A stretch of DNA of 64,000 nt from Umezawaea endophytica (lineage in GTDB: Bacteria > Actinomycetota > Actinomycetes > Mycobacteriales > Pseudonocardiaceae), in contig NZ_JANYMP010000011.1 in assembly GCF_025061645.1 (NCBI RefSeq), forward strand, positions 1 through 64,000. Direction: 5' to 3'. A program made the translations under genes and the position numbers. Positions 33,498-42,091 of this stretch are shown here, one piece after another; position 1 is the first letter of the stretch, and each line of letters opens with the position of its first letter. The notes under the pieces are model-generated. The model saw only the letters and a list, made by a program, of their open reading frames with translations. It made no database searches and was not told where the DNA came from.

Positions 33498-35533
33498 GCT
33501 GGCTCCAATCGGACGGCGCACACCTTGAACTCGGGCATCCGGCTGGTCGGGTCCAGCGCCGGGTTGGTCAGCAGGTTCGCCCGGCCGCTGCCCGCGAAGT
33601 GGAACGGCAGGAACAGCAGGTCGATCCGCATCGAGGCCACGCACCGGACGCGCGCCTCCATCCGGCCGCGGCGCGAGACGACGGCGGCGAGCGCGCCCTC
33701 GGCCAGTCCGGCGCGGGCAGCGGTGTCCGGGTGCACCTCGACGTACGCCTCGGGCACGGCGTCGTTCAGCTCCGGCACGTTCCGGGTCTGCGCGCCGGAC
33801 TGGTAGTGCTGGAGCACGCGCCCGGTCGTGAGCTGCACCGGGTACTCGGCGTCCGGCGGTTCGGCCGGGCCTCGGTGGTCGACCGGGATGAACCGGGCCA
33901 GCCCGTCGGGGTGCGCGAACCGGTCGAGGAACATCCGGGGCGAGCTGCCGGGGCCGAGCACCGGCCAGTACAGGGCCTCGCCGCTCGCCAGCCGGTCGTA
34001 GGTGGCCCCGGAGTAGTCGGCCGCGCCTCCCGCCGACGCGCGGCGCAGCTCGGTGAACACGTCCTCCGGCTCGACCGGGAACCGCTCCTCGGGCTGCCCG
34101 AGCCGGATCGCCAGGCCCCGCAGCACGTCCAGGTCGCTCCGCACGCCCTCCGGCGGCTCGACGGCCCGCTGCCGCAGCAGGATCCGGCCTTCGAGGTTGG
34201 TCATGGTGCCGCTCTCCTCGGCCCACTGCGTGACCGGGAACACCACGTCGGCGAGCGCGGCCGTCTCGGACAGCACGAGGTCGGCCACCACCAGCAGGTC
34301 CAGGTCGGCCAGGCGGTCGGCCACGTGGTCGGAGCGCGGGGCGGACACCACGACGTTGCTGCCGAACACCAGCAGCGCCTTCGGGCCCGTCGGCGTGCCG
34401 AGCGCGTCGAGCAGCTCGTACGCGGATCGGCCGGGACCGGGCAGGTCGTCCGGGTCGACGCCCCACACGCCGCCGACGTGCGCGCGGGCCGCCGGGTCGT
34501 CGATCTTGCGGTAGCCGGGGAGCTGGTCGGCCTTCTGCCCGTGCTCCCGCCCGCCTTGGCCGTTGCCCTGGCCGGTCAGGCAGCCGTAGCCGGAGCCGCG
34601 CGTGCCGGGCAGGCCGAGCGAGAGGGCGAGGTTGATCCACGCGGACACGGCGTCCGAGCCGCTGGCGTGCTGCTCGGTGCCGCGCCCGGTGAGGACGTAC
34701 GCGTTCTCGGCGTCGGCCAGCAGTTGGACGGCCACGCGCTGGTCGGCGACGGACACGCCGGTGACGCGCTCGACCCGTTCCGGCCACCACCCCGCGACGA
34801 CCTGCCACGCCTCGTCGAACCCGGTCGTGCGCTCGGCCAGGTAGTCCTTGTCCAGGTGGCCGTCCGCGACCACGACGTGCAGCAGTCCCAGCGCCAGCGC
34901 CAGGTCGGTGCCGGGGGCGGGCTGGAGGTGCAGCGTCGCCAGCTCGGCGGTGGCCGTGCGGCGGGGGTCGACGACGACCAGGTTCGACCGGCGCAGGTGC
35001 TGGACGAACGGCGGCATCGTCTCCGCCGGGTTCGACCCGACCAGCAGGATCGTGTCGGCCTTCCCCAGGTCTTCGACGGGGAACGGCATCCCGCGGTCCA
35101 GCCCGAACGCCCGCGTCCCGCCCGCCGCGGCGCTCGACATGCAGAACCGGCCGTTGTAGTCGACCTGCGAGGTGGCCAGCGCGACCCGCGCGAACTTGCC
35201 CAGCGCGTACGCCTTCTCGTTCGTCAGCCCTCCGCCGCCGAACACGCCGACCGAGTCCGGCCCGTGCTCGGCCCGCAGCTCACCGAGCGTCGTGGCCACC
35301 AGGTCGAGTGCTTCGTCCCAGGTCGCGGGTTCCAGGACGCCGCAGCGGCGGATCAGCGGTGTCGTCAGCCGGGCGGGCGACGTGAGCAGCGCGGCCGACG
35401 TCCAGCCCTTCTGGCACAGGCCGCCGCGGTTCGTCGGGAACTCCCGCGGTGACACCTGGCCGTCCGTCAGCGTCATCGCGCACTGCAAGGCGCAGTACGG
35501 GCAGTGCGTGGCGATTCCGGGGGAGTCAGTCAC
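33494..35533 (-). CDS. Assimilatory nitrate reductase catalytic subunit (molybdopterin)
   Basis: This 679-residue protein of the DMSO reductase superfamily has an N-terminal [4Fe-4S] motif (C11, C14, C18, C40: THCPYCALQC ... GGLCQKG). Mo-bisMGD domains follow (YNGRFCMSSAAAG, GSNPAETMPP, TGRGTEQHASG) and a C-terminal MGD-binding domain (TTGRVLQHYQSGAQTRNVPEL). Cytoplasmic location (no Tat signal), length and cluster support NasA/NarB-type nitrate reduction to nitrite. It is the first gene of the nitrate cluster. Its GTG start follows GGGCG weakly. Upstream, GAAAC and GTTAAC half-sites are present but not at GlnR spacing. Confidence 0.9.
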   Translation of the reverse strand: MTDSPGIATHCPYCALQCAMTLTDGQVSPREFPTNRGGLCQKGWTSAALLTSPARLTTPLIRRCGVLEPATWDEALDLVATTLGELRAEHGPDSVGVFGGGGLTNEKAYALGKFARVALATSQVDYNGRFCMSSAAAGGTRAFGLDRGMPFPVEDLGKADTILLVGSNPAETMPPFVQHLRRSNLVVVDPRRTATAELATLHLQPAPGTDLALALGLLHVVVADGHLDKDYLAERTTGFDEAWQVVAGWWPERVERVTGVSVADQRVAVQLLADAENAYVLTGRGTEQHASGSDAVSAWINLALSLGLPGTRGSGYGCLTGQGNGQGGREHGQKADQLPGYRKIDDPAARAHVGGVWGVDPDDLPGPGRSAYELLDALGTPTGPKALLVFGSNVVVSAPRSDHVADRLADLDLLVVADLVLSETAALADVVFPVTQWAEESGTMTNLEGRILLRQRAVEPPEGVRSDLDVLRGLAIRLGQPEERFPVEPEDVFTELRRASAGGAADYSGATYDRLASGEALYWPVLGPGSSPRMFLDRFAHPDGLARFIPVDHRGPAEPPDAEYPVQLTTGRVLQHYQSGAQTRNVPELNDAVPEAYVEVHPDTAARAGLAEGALAAVVSRRGRMEARVRCVASMRIDLLFLPFHFAGSGRANLLTNPALDPTSRMPEFKVCAVRLEPA

Positions 35534-35634
35534 CCGCCCGACGCTAGGAAGGAGCTGTTAACGCTGGAAGGCAGCGTGTTTCGCCGAGACGAACTTGCCT
35601 GCTCCTACCGGGTCCCGCCGCGGTGAGGTGACGC

Positions 35635-36432
35635 CTAGAGCAGCTCGGACACCAGGTGCACCGCCCGGTCCAGCCCGCCGAGCGACTGACGGCTCGACCT
35701 CGGGTGGAGCGCGTGCACGGCCAGCCGGAACAGGGTCGCCCGCAGCAGCACCTGCGGCCAGTCCGGCAGGTGGCCCCAGCGTTCCACGATGCCCCGGTCC
35801 GCCCCGCCCCACGCCAGCGCGTCGACGACGATCACGGCCGCCGCCCACTCCGCCGGACGCCAGTACGCGGTGAAGTCGATGATCGCGGGCGACCCCGAGC
35901 CGGAGAACAGCACGTTGCCGAACAGGTCACCGTGCACGACCTGCGGTTTCGTCGCCACCGGCTTGCGCGACACCCCCAGCACCTCGAACATCCGGCCGCC
36001 CAGCTCGGGATCGAGGTCGGGCTTCTCCTCGCCCCACGCGCACCGGTCCGCGACCGCGAACAGGTCCGTCCGCGAGCCCAGGAACCGCGGCTTCGGCAGG
36101 TCGGCGGTCGCGTGGTGCAGGCGTTCCGCCACGGCGACCACCTCGTCGTGGCGCGGTTCGGCCCGCCCCGACAGGTACTTCGTCGCCGCCCAGCCGCCGA
36201 CCACGTACCGGCCGTCGGTCGACCGCAGCGGGCGGCCGATCCGCAGGTCCGGAACCGACAGCGCGTCGAGGGTCTTCGCCACCCAGGTGGCTTCGGCCGG
36301 GTTGGTCGCGGGGCGGATCGCCGCTTCTCCGCAGCGCCAGACGGGTCCGCCGTCGATCAACTCCGGCTCGGCGTCTCTCGCGCCGAAGGCCGCACGCACG
36401 TGCGACGGGGGCGGCTCCGGAGTTGGGGTCAC
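35635..36432 (-). CDS. TIGR02569-family protein (phosphotransferase-like)
   Basis: This 265-residue protein resembles the actinobacterial TIGR02569 family, related to aminoglycoside phosphotransferase/kinase folds. It contains a Brenner-like motif VVHGDLFGNVLF near 165 and a metal-binding IIDFTAYWRP near 185. A glycine-rich ATP loop is not evident, so activity is uncertain. In M. tuberculosis a similar gene (Rv3205c, from memory) sits between the ATL gene and moeZ; here the nitrate cluster lies on one side and moeZ further on the other. The ATG at 36432 precedes an Asp/Pro-rich N-terminus. Confidence 0.8.
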   Translation of the reverse strand: MTPTPEPPPSHVRAAFGARDAEPELIDGGPVWRCGEAAIRPATNPAEATWVAKTLDALSVPDLRIGRPLRSTDGRYVVGGWAATKYLSGRAEPRHDEVVAVAERLHHATADLPKPRFLGSRTDLFAVADRCAWGEEKPDLDPELGGRMFEVLGVSRKPVATKPQVVHGDLFGNVLFSGSGSPAIIDFTAYWRPAEWAAAVIVVDALAWGGADRGIVERWGHLPDWPQVLLRATLFRLAVHALHPRSSRQSLGGLDRAVHLVSELL

Positions 36433-36446
36433 GGACCGGCACGCTA

Positions 36447-36478
36447 CCTGCCTCCACCGTTCAGGTGGTGGAGGCAGG
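36447..36478. terminator. Terminator hairpin between a small membrane-protein gene and the TIGR02569 gene
   Basis: CCTGCCTCCACC (36447-36458) and its exact complement (36467-36478) form a 12-bp stem with an 8-nt loop. It lies downstream of the minus-strand gene ending at 36502 and just upstream of the TIGR02569 start at 36432. Confidence 0.75.
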
Positions 36479-36501
36479 GACCGGCCACGGACCGTGCCAC
36501 T

Positions 36502-36816
36502 TCACCAGCGGGTGAACAGCACGGCCATCGCGATGAGCCCGAAGCCGCTCACCGCGCACCACGCCACGAGCGCCACCGGGGACAAGCCGCCGTCCTCGCG
36601 GCTGCGGGCCAGGTCGTCCAGGCGGTCGTTGAAGCGTTCGAGGGGGTAGACCGTCCAGCGCGCGAGCCGGTCGAGCAGCCGTTCGTACGTCGAGCGGAGC
36701 CGCGCGAGGTTGGGTGCCACGCGGAAACCGTAACCCGCGGAACGCCGAATTCCGACCTCCGTGTCCGAATCCTCCGCATCGGCGATTGTCAATCCGCTGA
36801 CGCGGTTAGTGATCAA
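36502..36816 (-). CDS. Small C-tail membrane protein, unknown
   Basis: This 104-residue protein is read from TTG 36816, which has GGAGG 10 nt upstream. It has a soluble, Arg-rich region (LARLRSTYERLLDRLARWTV) and one C-terminal membrane helix (ALVAWCAVSGFGLIAMAVLF). No family is recognised. The in-frame reading to 37314 runs antisense to the snapalysin gene and is rejected. It is divergent from snapalysin and ends at a strong terminator. The TTG start is inferred and moderate in confidence. Confidence 0.6.
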   Translation of the reverse strand: MITNRVSGLTIADAEDSDTEVGIRRSAGYGFRVAPNLARLRSTYERLLDRLARWTVYPLERFNDRLDDLARSREDGGLSPVALVAWCAVSGFGLIAMAVLFTRW

Positions 36817-36924
36817 CTCACCGATTCCTCCTTTTGACGGGTTGCCGTATCTCCCCGGACCCCTATTTTGGAAATTGAGCCTCGCGGCTTCCCTGCGTTT
36901 TCCCTGTTTGCGAGGAGACACCCT

Positions 36925-37503
36925 GTGTTCAAGAAAGCTTTCGTGACAGTCGCCCTGACAGCGGCGGCCGTCCTCACCCCGTTCAGCGCCGTGCAGGCGT
37001 CCGCCCAGCCCGCGCCGATCACCGCGGCCGCGGTCAACGTGTACTACAGCACGGCCAGCGCGCCGACGTTCCGGTCCGTGATCCGCCAGGGCGCGGCCAA
37101 CTGGAACGCCCGCGTCACCAACGTGAAGCTGGTCGAGAACGCCTCGGCCGCCACCCTGACCTACCGCGAGGGCAACGACTCGCGCGGGTCCTACGCCAGC
37201 ACCAACGGCCACGGCCGCGGGTACATCTTCATCGACTTCACCCAGGCCAGGCAGTACAACCCGACCCGCATCGCGGCCCACGAGACGGGCCACGCGCTCG
37301 GCCTGCCGGACCACTACTCCGGCCCCTGCTCCGAACTGATGTCCGGTGGCGGCCCCGGCACGTCCTGCACGGTCGCCGTGCCGAACGCAGCCGAGGTCTC
37401 CAGGGTGAACGCACTGTGGGCCAACGGTCTCGCGTCGACCAAGTCCGACGTCTGGACGACGACGATCTTCGACCCGTCGCTGGCGCTCGCGCTGGCCGGT
37501 TGA
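36925..37503 (+). CDS. Snapalysin-family secreted neutral protease (M7)
   Basis: This 192-residue protein starts at GTG 36925 with GAGGAG 8 nt upstream. A signal peptide ([20 protein letters not shown], cleavage near ASAQ-P) precedes a short propeptide-like stretch and the mature domain. The zinc motif [12 protein letters not shown] (H119, H123, D129) is the HExxHxxGxxD form of M7 snapalysin, with SELMSGG as a Met-turn-like segment. Two Cys (GPCSEL, TSCTVA) probably pair. Snapalysins are small secreted Streptomyces proteases that cut milk proteins. The gene is monocistronic, ending at a 19-bp stem hairpin shared with MerR. Confidence 0.92.
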   Translation: MFKKAFVTVALTAAAVLTPFSAVQASAQPAPITAAAVNVYYSTASAPTFRSVIRQGAANWNARVTNVKLVENASAATLTYREGNDSRGSYASTNGHGRGYIFIDFTQARQYNPTRIAAHETGHALGLPDHYSGPCSELMSGGGPGTSCTVAVPNAAEVSRVNALWANGLASTKSDVWTTTIFDPSLALALAG

Positions 37504-37510
37504 TGACCTG

Positions 37511-37555
37511 AACCGCGTGGCGGGCGACCACCCTGAGGTCGCCCGCCACGCGGTT
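37511..37555. terminator. Strong bidirectional terminator (19-bp perfect stem)
   Basis: AACCGCGTGGCGGGCGACC (37511-37529) is fully complementary to 37537-37555 around a 7-nt loop. It sits between the convergent snapalysin (stop 37503) and MerR (stop 37558) genes. Confidence 0.9.
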
Positions 37556-37557
37556 CG

Positions 37558-38424
37558 CTACCCGGCCCGCAGTGCTTCGGCGACCCAGTCGAGCACCGGC
37601 CGCGCGCTCTCCGGCGCGGCCCAGCCGTTGACCGCCGCCAGCAGCCGCAGGTAGCGCTCGCGGCGGGGGTCGTTCACGGTCTCCACCAGCGCCGCCAGGT
37701 CGCCCGGCCACCGCGCCGACACCTCGGCGACGACGGCCGCGCCCTCCGGTGCGGAGGGAGCGACACCGGCCGCGACCAGTGGCCGGACCCGCTCGTGGAG
37801 CACGGCGACGACGCCAGGACGGGGAACGGCACCCGGCACGGCACCGCTCACGTGGTGTTCGGCCAGGCGTCTCATCAGCATGCGGAAATCCGGGTCGCTG
37901 ATCATTTCCGCCAATTCCACCCAAGCCTCGACTTGTTCCGGTTCGGGGTCGTTCGGCAGTTCCGGTGTCAACGAGCGGGCGATCCCGTCGAATTCACAAT
38001 TGACACCGTCGAATGCGCTGTCGATGAATTCGACGATCAGTCGCTTTCGCTCGGCCTCGGTCAACGTGGCCAACTCCTTCAAGACCTCGACCTCCTCGGG
38101 GTTCGTGCCGCGCCTCGCCACCAGGCCCAGTACCGCCTGGTGCAGCCTGAGGGTGCGGATCCGGGCTTCCAGCGCCTCGACGTGCGCCGCCGCCACGGCG
38201 GCCAGCGTGGCCTCCCGGTCGACCACCCGCCGGATCGCGGGCAGGTCGAGCCCCAGGTCCCTCAGCGTCTTCACCAGTGCGAGCCGAGCCGCAGCGGTGG
38301 CGTCGTAGACGCGGTGGCCCGCCTGGTTGCGGGCGGTCGGCGGGACCAGGCCGGTGTCCGCGTAGAACCTGATGGCCTTCACCGTCAGGCCGGTCCGGTG
38401 GGCCAGGTCGCCGATCGTGTGCAC
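37558..38424 (-). CDS. MerR-family transcriptional regulator
   Basis: This 288-residue protein has an N-terminal MerR winged helix (MHTIGDLAHRTGLTVKAIRF, GLVPPTARNQAGHRVYD), a coiled-coil dimerisation helix (about 80-110) and a large C-terminal domain of about 170 residues, as in the TipAL/BltR type that senses small hydrophobic compounds. No cysteine metal site is visible. The upstream region contains a perfect CTCCCCC/GGGGGAG palindrome between likely -35 and -10 elements, the classic MerR arrangement, so the gene probably autoregulates. It ends at the bidirectional terminator shared with snapalysin. Confidence 0.9.
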   Translation of the reverse strand: MHTIGDLAHRTGLTVKAIRFYADTGLVPPTARNQAGHRVYDATAAARLALVKTLRDLGLDLPAIRRVVDREATLAAVAAAHVEALEARIRTLRLHQAVLGLVARRGTNPEEVEVLKELATLTEAERKRLIVEFIDSAFDGVNCEFDGIARSLTPELPNDPEPEQVEAWVELAEMISDPDFRMLMRRLAEHHVSGAVPGAVPRPGVVAVLHERVRPLVAAGVAPSAPEGAAVVAEVSARWPGDLAALVETVNDPRRERYLRLLAAVNGWAAPESARPVLDWVAEALRAG

Positions 38425-38437
38425 GGCACCAGCCTCA

Positions 38438-38463
38438 CCCCTCCCCCAGGGGGAGGCGCAAGC
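38438..38463 (-). promoter_or_regulatory. MerR-type promoter/operator of the MerR gene
   Basis: On the minus strand TTGCGC is followed by CCTCCCCCTGGGGGAGG (38440-38456) and then TGAGGCT. A perfect 8-bp-arm palindrome thus occupies an over-long spacer between -35-like and -10-like hexamers, the hallmark of MerR promoters. Transcription would start almost at the ATG (38424), so the mRNA may be leaderless. Confidence 0.65.
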
Positions 38464-38465
38464 GC

Positions 38466-38499
38466 GAAGAGGCCGCCCCCGGTCGGGAGCGGCCTCTTC
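38466..38499 (-). terminator. Terminator hairpin after moeZ
   Basis: GAAGAGGCCGC (38466-38476) and GCGGCCTCTTC (38489-38499) form an 11-bp perfect stem 22 bp beyond the moeZ stop on the minus strand, before the MerR promoter. Confidence 0.75.
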
Positions 38500-38520
38500 G
38501 TCGAACGGTCGAGCGGTGAC

Positions 38521-39693
38521 CTAGTAGGTCGGCAGGCTGGGGTCGACCTCGCGCGCCCAGGAGAGCACGCCGCCGCCCACGTGCACGGCGTCGGAGAACC
38601 CGGCCTTGTGCAGCGCGGCCAACGCCTCGGCGGACCGGGCACCCGACTTGCAGTGCAGCACGATCTGCTTGTCCTGCGGCAGCTCGGCGAACGCCTCGCC
38701 GGACAGGATCCGGTCCTTCGGGATCAGGACCGAGCCGGGGATGCGGACGATCTCGAACTCGTGCGGCTCGCGCACGTCCACGAGCAGGAAGTCGTCACCC
38801 GCGTCCTGCTTGTGCTTGAGCTCCAGCGGCGTGATGGTGTTGCCCGCCGCCGCTTCCTGCGCGTCCGTCGACACGACGCCGCAGAACGCGTCGTAGTCGA
38901 TCAGCTCGGTGATCTTCGGGCTCTCCGGGTCCTTCCGGATCTTGATGGTCCGGTAGGTCATGTCGAGCGCGTCGTACACCATGAGCCGCCCGAGCAGCGG
39001 GTCGCCGATGCCGGTGAGCAGCTTGATCGCCTCGGTCACCATGATCGACCCGATGGACGCGCACAGCACGCCCAGCACGCCGCCCTCGGCGCACGACGGG
39101 ACCATGCCCGGCGGTGGCGGCTCGGGGTAGAGGTCGCGGTAGTTCAGGCCCTGACCGCCGGGGGCGTCGTCCCAGAAGACGCTGACCTGGCCCTCGAACC
39201 GGAAGATCGAGCCCCACACGTAGGGCTTGCCGAGCAGCACCGCGGCGTCGTTGACCAGGTACCTGGTGGCGAAGTTGTCCGTGCCGTCCAGGATCAGGTC
39301 GTAGTCGCGGAAGATGTCGAGCGCGTTCTCCGAGTTCAGGTGCACCTGGTGCAGGTTGACCTTCACGAACGGGTTGATCTCGGCCACGGAGTCGCGCGCG
39401 GACTCGGCCTTGGGCTTGCCCACGTCGGACTGACCGTGGATGACCTGGCGCTGCAGGTTCGACTCGTCGACGATGTCGAAGTCGACAACGCCCAACGTGC
39501 CCACACCGGCCGCGGCCAGGTAGAGCAGGGCGGGACTGCCAAGGCCACCCGCGCCGACGACCAGCACCTTCGCGTTCTTCAGGCGCTTCTGCCCGTCCAC
39601 CCCGACATCCGGGATGATCAGGTGCCGGCTGTACCGCGCGACTTCTTCCTTGGTCAGCTCCGCTGCGGGCTCCACGAGCGGCGGAAGCGCCAT
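38521..39693 (-). CDS. moeZ: Adenylyltransferase/sulfurtransferase MoeZ
   Basis: From ATG 39693 (GAGGAGG upstream) the product is 390 residues. It has an E1-like ThiF/MoeB domain (VLVVGAGGLGSPALLYLAAA near 42, DGTDNFATRYLVND near 128) and a C-terminal rhodanese domain (VDVREPHEFEI, active-site Cys in LHCKSGARSAEAL). MoeZ activates sulfur-carrier proteins (MoaD, ThiS, CysO) by adenylation and supplies sulfur. This feeds molybdopterin for the nearby nitrate reductase as well as thiamine and cysteine pathways. M. tuberculosis has the same gene at the equivalent place (Rv3206c). Confidence 0.95.
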   Translation of the reverse strand: MALPPLVEPAAELTKEEVARYSRHLIIPDVGVDGQKRLKNAKVLVVGAGGLGSPALLYLAAAGVGTLGVVDFDIVDESNLQRQVIHGQSDVGKPKAESARDSVAEINPFVKVNLHQVHLNSENALDIFRDYDLILDGTDNFATRYLVNDAAVLLGKPYVWGSIFRFEGQVSVFWDDAPGGQGLNYRDLYPEPPPPGMVPSCAEGGVLGVLCASIGSIMVTEAIKLLTGIGDPLLGRLMVYDALDMTYRTIKIRKDPESPKITELIDYDAFCGVVSTDAQEAAAGNTITPLELKHKQDAGDDFLLVDVREPHEFEIVRIPGSVLIPKDRILSGEAFAELPQDKQIVLHCKSGARSAEALAALHKAGFSDAVHVGGGVLSWAREVDPSLPTY

Positions 39694-39814
39694 CTGTCCT
39701 CCTCGACGAAACATGTCCTCGTAAATCGGACAACACCAGACTGCCCGTTCGTCTTCCCGGATGGGAAGTCGTCCCAACCGGTGGACGTGGCCGCTCGGCC
39801 GGGCTGCTGCTCGG

Positions 39815-40957
39815 CTACTTGGGCGCAACGGGGAACGCGTTCGTCGTGCACGTCTTGCCGTCGGCGGGGACGACGCCCTTGTTGGTCACGTCGACCTCGT
39901 TGAGCTGGGCCACGTAGTCGTTGGACACGCCGAACGTCTGCTGCATCATCACCGGCGCGGGCGCCCCGGCCTCCTGGCACGCCTCGTGGCCGTGGCCGAG
40001 CGCGTGGCCGACCTCGTGGTTGATGGCGTACTGGCGGTACGACGAGATGTCGTTGCTGAACGCCTTCGCGCCGCGCAGCCAGCGGGCGGTGTTGATGATG
40101 ACCCGGTTGATGTTCGGGTCCCAGCACGACGACTCGTACTGGATCTGGAAGCCGCAGATCTGGTGGGTGGTGTTCGTGCTGGTCAGGCTGATGGTGAAGT
40201 CGGCCTTCGTGGTGCCGTCGACCCGTTGCACGCTGACCTCGCCGGTGCCGACCCAGCTCCGGTTGTCCCCCAGGAACGACGCGACGGTCCGCGCGAACGC
40301 GTCCTTGTCGCCGCCGTAGTCGCCAGGTTGGACACCGTCCTCGATGGCGATGGCGTACTTGTAGAGCTTGCCCTGGCCGACCGGGTCGGTCGTGCCGGGG
40401 ATGACCTGCCACGTGCCCGCGCCGTTCTCGGAGTACGGGGGGCCGTCGGGCAGCACGGCGGTCGGGATGTTCAGGTCCAGCTTCGGCGGCGGCGTCTCGG
40501 ACGCGGCGGGCGACTTGACGTTCGCCGACGTCTGCTCGGACCGGGGTTCGGTGCCCCCGCCGGTGCCGCCGCTGGTGCCGTCACCGCCGCCGAGACCCGC
40601 GGCGCCGATCTGGAACGAGGCGGGCACCGCGCTGTCCAGCACGACCAGCAGCGTCAGCACGAGCAGCACGGGGATGGCGTAGACCCGCCAGCCGTAGTTC
40701 GACACCAGGCCCGCGACACCCGTGCGGCGTCGGCGCGGGCGGTACTCCTCGGCTTCGGCCGGGTCGGGTTCCCAGGACGCGGCCAGCGGTTCCGCACTGG
40801 TCCGGCGCGCGCCGCGGCGGTAGCGCTCCTCCGACGGGTGCTGGGCCGACGCCCGAACGTCCGCGGAAGGGTGGCGCCTGCCCGACGGGCCACGGCCTCC
40901 CTCTGTCGTCCGGTTCACCGGGTCAGGGTCCCACATCCCCCGTACGGTGGCCGGCAC
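39815..40957 (-). CDS. DUF3152 membrane-anchored putative metalloprotease
   Basis: This 380-residue protein (GTG 40957; an ATG at 40936 is equally plausible) has an Arg-rich cytoplasmic N-terminus and one membrane helix near 92-110 (AIPVLLVLTLLVVLDSAV). A Gly/Thr/Ser linker leads to the extracellular DUF3152 domain with zinc motif HEVGHALGHGHEAC (about 312-325), an HExxHxxGHxH form. It corresponds to M. tuberculosis Rv3207c, also next to moeZ. Two Cys pairs (ICGFQ/SSCWD) may form disulfides. Proteolysis is predicted from the motif; the substrate is unknown. It ends 121 bp before moeZ and starts 4 bp before the hydrolase stop. Confidence 0.87.
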   Translation of the reverse strand: MPATVRGMWDPDPVNRTTEGGRGPSGRRHPSADVRASAQHPSEERYRRGARRTSAEPLAASWEPDPAEAEEYRPRRRRTGVAGLVSNYGWRVYAIPVLLVLTLLVVLDSAVPASFQIGAAGLGGGDGTSGGTGGGTEPRSEQTSANVKSPAASETPPPKLDLNIPTAVLPDGPPYSENGAGTWQVIPGTTDPVGQGKLYKYAIAIEDGVQPGDYGGDKDAFARTVASFLGDNRSWVGTGEVSVQRVDGTTKADFTISLTSTNTTHQICGFQIQYESSCWDPNINRVIINTARWLRGAKAFSNDISSYRQYAINHEVGHALGHGHEACQEAGAPAPVMMQQTFGVSNDYVAQLNEVDVTNKGVVPADGKTCTTNAFPVAPK

Positions 40958-40961
40958 ACCA

Positions 40962-41945
40962 TCACCACGTCTGCTCCTCCACCGATTCCCACATGCCGAG
41001 CATGGCCCGTGCGACGGAGATGGGCCGCTCCATCTGGGCGACGTGACCGGTTCGGGGGAGCACGAGCAGCCGTCCGCGTGGTAGGAGCCTCGCCGTCCGC
41101 GGCGCCCGGCGGACGCTGATCAACCGGTCCTCCGCCCCCCACACGACCAACGACGGCGCCTTCACCCGCGGTGCCAGCCGCCACATCGACCGCTGCCCCG
41201 ACGTGACCCACATCCGGAACAGCGACAGCGTGCTGCCGTTCAGGGCGGCGTTCACCCACGGCAGCCCACCCATCTCGGCCGCCTCCTCCATGCTCTCCAC
41301 GATCCGGTGCTCGGGGACGACCCCCGGATCGGCGAAGCACAGCCGCATGACCTGCTCGGTCCGCGCCCGCGGCCCGAGCGCGTCCAGCCTGCGCTGCATG
41401 GACGGCCCGATGAACGGCAGCATCGTGAGCGGCAACCTCGGGTCGGACACCCGCCGCAGGCTGGGCCGCAGGTCCGGCATCGCCGGCGACACGAGCGTCA
41501 GCGTGCGCACCAGGTCTGGCCTCAGCACGGCCACGATCAGCGCCACCGTGCCCCCCATGGAGTTCCCGGCGAGGTGCACGGCGCCGCGGTCGAGCGACTC
41601 GACGTAGTCGATCATCGTCCGCGCGTGCGCCACCATGCTGTAGTCGTAACCCGCCTCCGGCTCCGACCGCCCGAACCCCGGCAGGTCCGGCGAGTACCCA
41701 TCCGCGTACCCCGCGAGCTGCGTCGACAGGTCCGTCCAGTTGGTCGACGACCCGCCGAGCCCGTGCACGTAGACCGCCGTCGCCGCCGCGTTGCCCGGCG
41801 TGTGCCGCACGAACAGCCGGTGTTTGCCTGCCACCACCCGCTCGCCGACGTAGGGGCGGACGCTCGTGTCGAGCGGGGGCAGCGGCGAAGCGGACAGCGG
41901 CACACGGGTGAGGGCGGGCCGAGCCGTCTCCAACATGTCGGTCAT
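40962..41945 (-). CDS. Alpha/beta hydrolase
   Basis: This 327-residue protein has an oxyanion loop VHGLGGSSTNW near 76, nucleophile elbow GNSMGG near 148, an Asp in WGAEDRLI near 266 and catalytic His in RTGHVAQME near 296. It has no signal peptide. The longer reading to 41996 is possible, but ATG 41945 starts at the family N-terminus. The substrate is unknown (ester, epoxide or C-C bond). It is upstream of the DUF3152 gene on the same strand, 4 bp apart, and divergent from the TetR gene across 146 bp. Confidence 0.87.
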   Translation of the reverse strand: MTDMLETARPALTRVPLSASPLPPLDTSVRPYVGERVVAGKHRLFVRHTPGNAAATAVYVHGLGGSSTNWTDLSTQLAGYADGYSPDLPGFGRSEPEAGYDYSMVAHARTMIDYVESLDRGAVHLAGNSMGGTVALIVAVLRPDLVRTLTLVSPAMPDLRPSLRRVSDPRLPLTMLPFIGPSMQRRLDALGPRARTEQVMRLCFADPGVVPEHRIVESMEEAAEMGGLPWVNAALNGSTLSLFRMWVTSGQRSMWRLAPRVKAPSLVVWGAEDRLISVRRAPRTARLLPRGRLLVLPRTGHVAQMERPISVARAMLGMWESVEEQTW

Positions 41946-42091
41946 CACTCCAGGATGCCTGGTCAGCCGCCCGCTGGACGAGAACGGGGGAAGCACCGTT
42001 CACGAAAGAGGGCTACCAGCGAGTAAGGTTGCCGTCGGGCGGCGGGGGGCACACTCCTCGCAGGCTCTGCGATGACCTGGCTGGAGGCACG

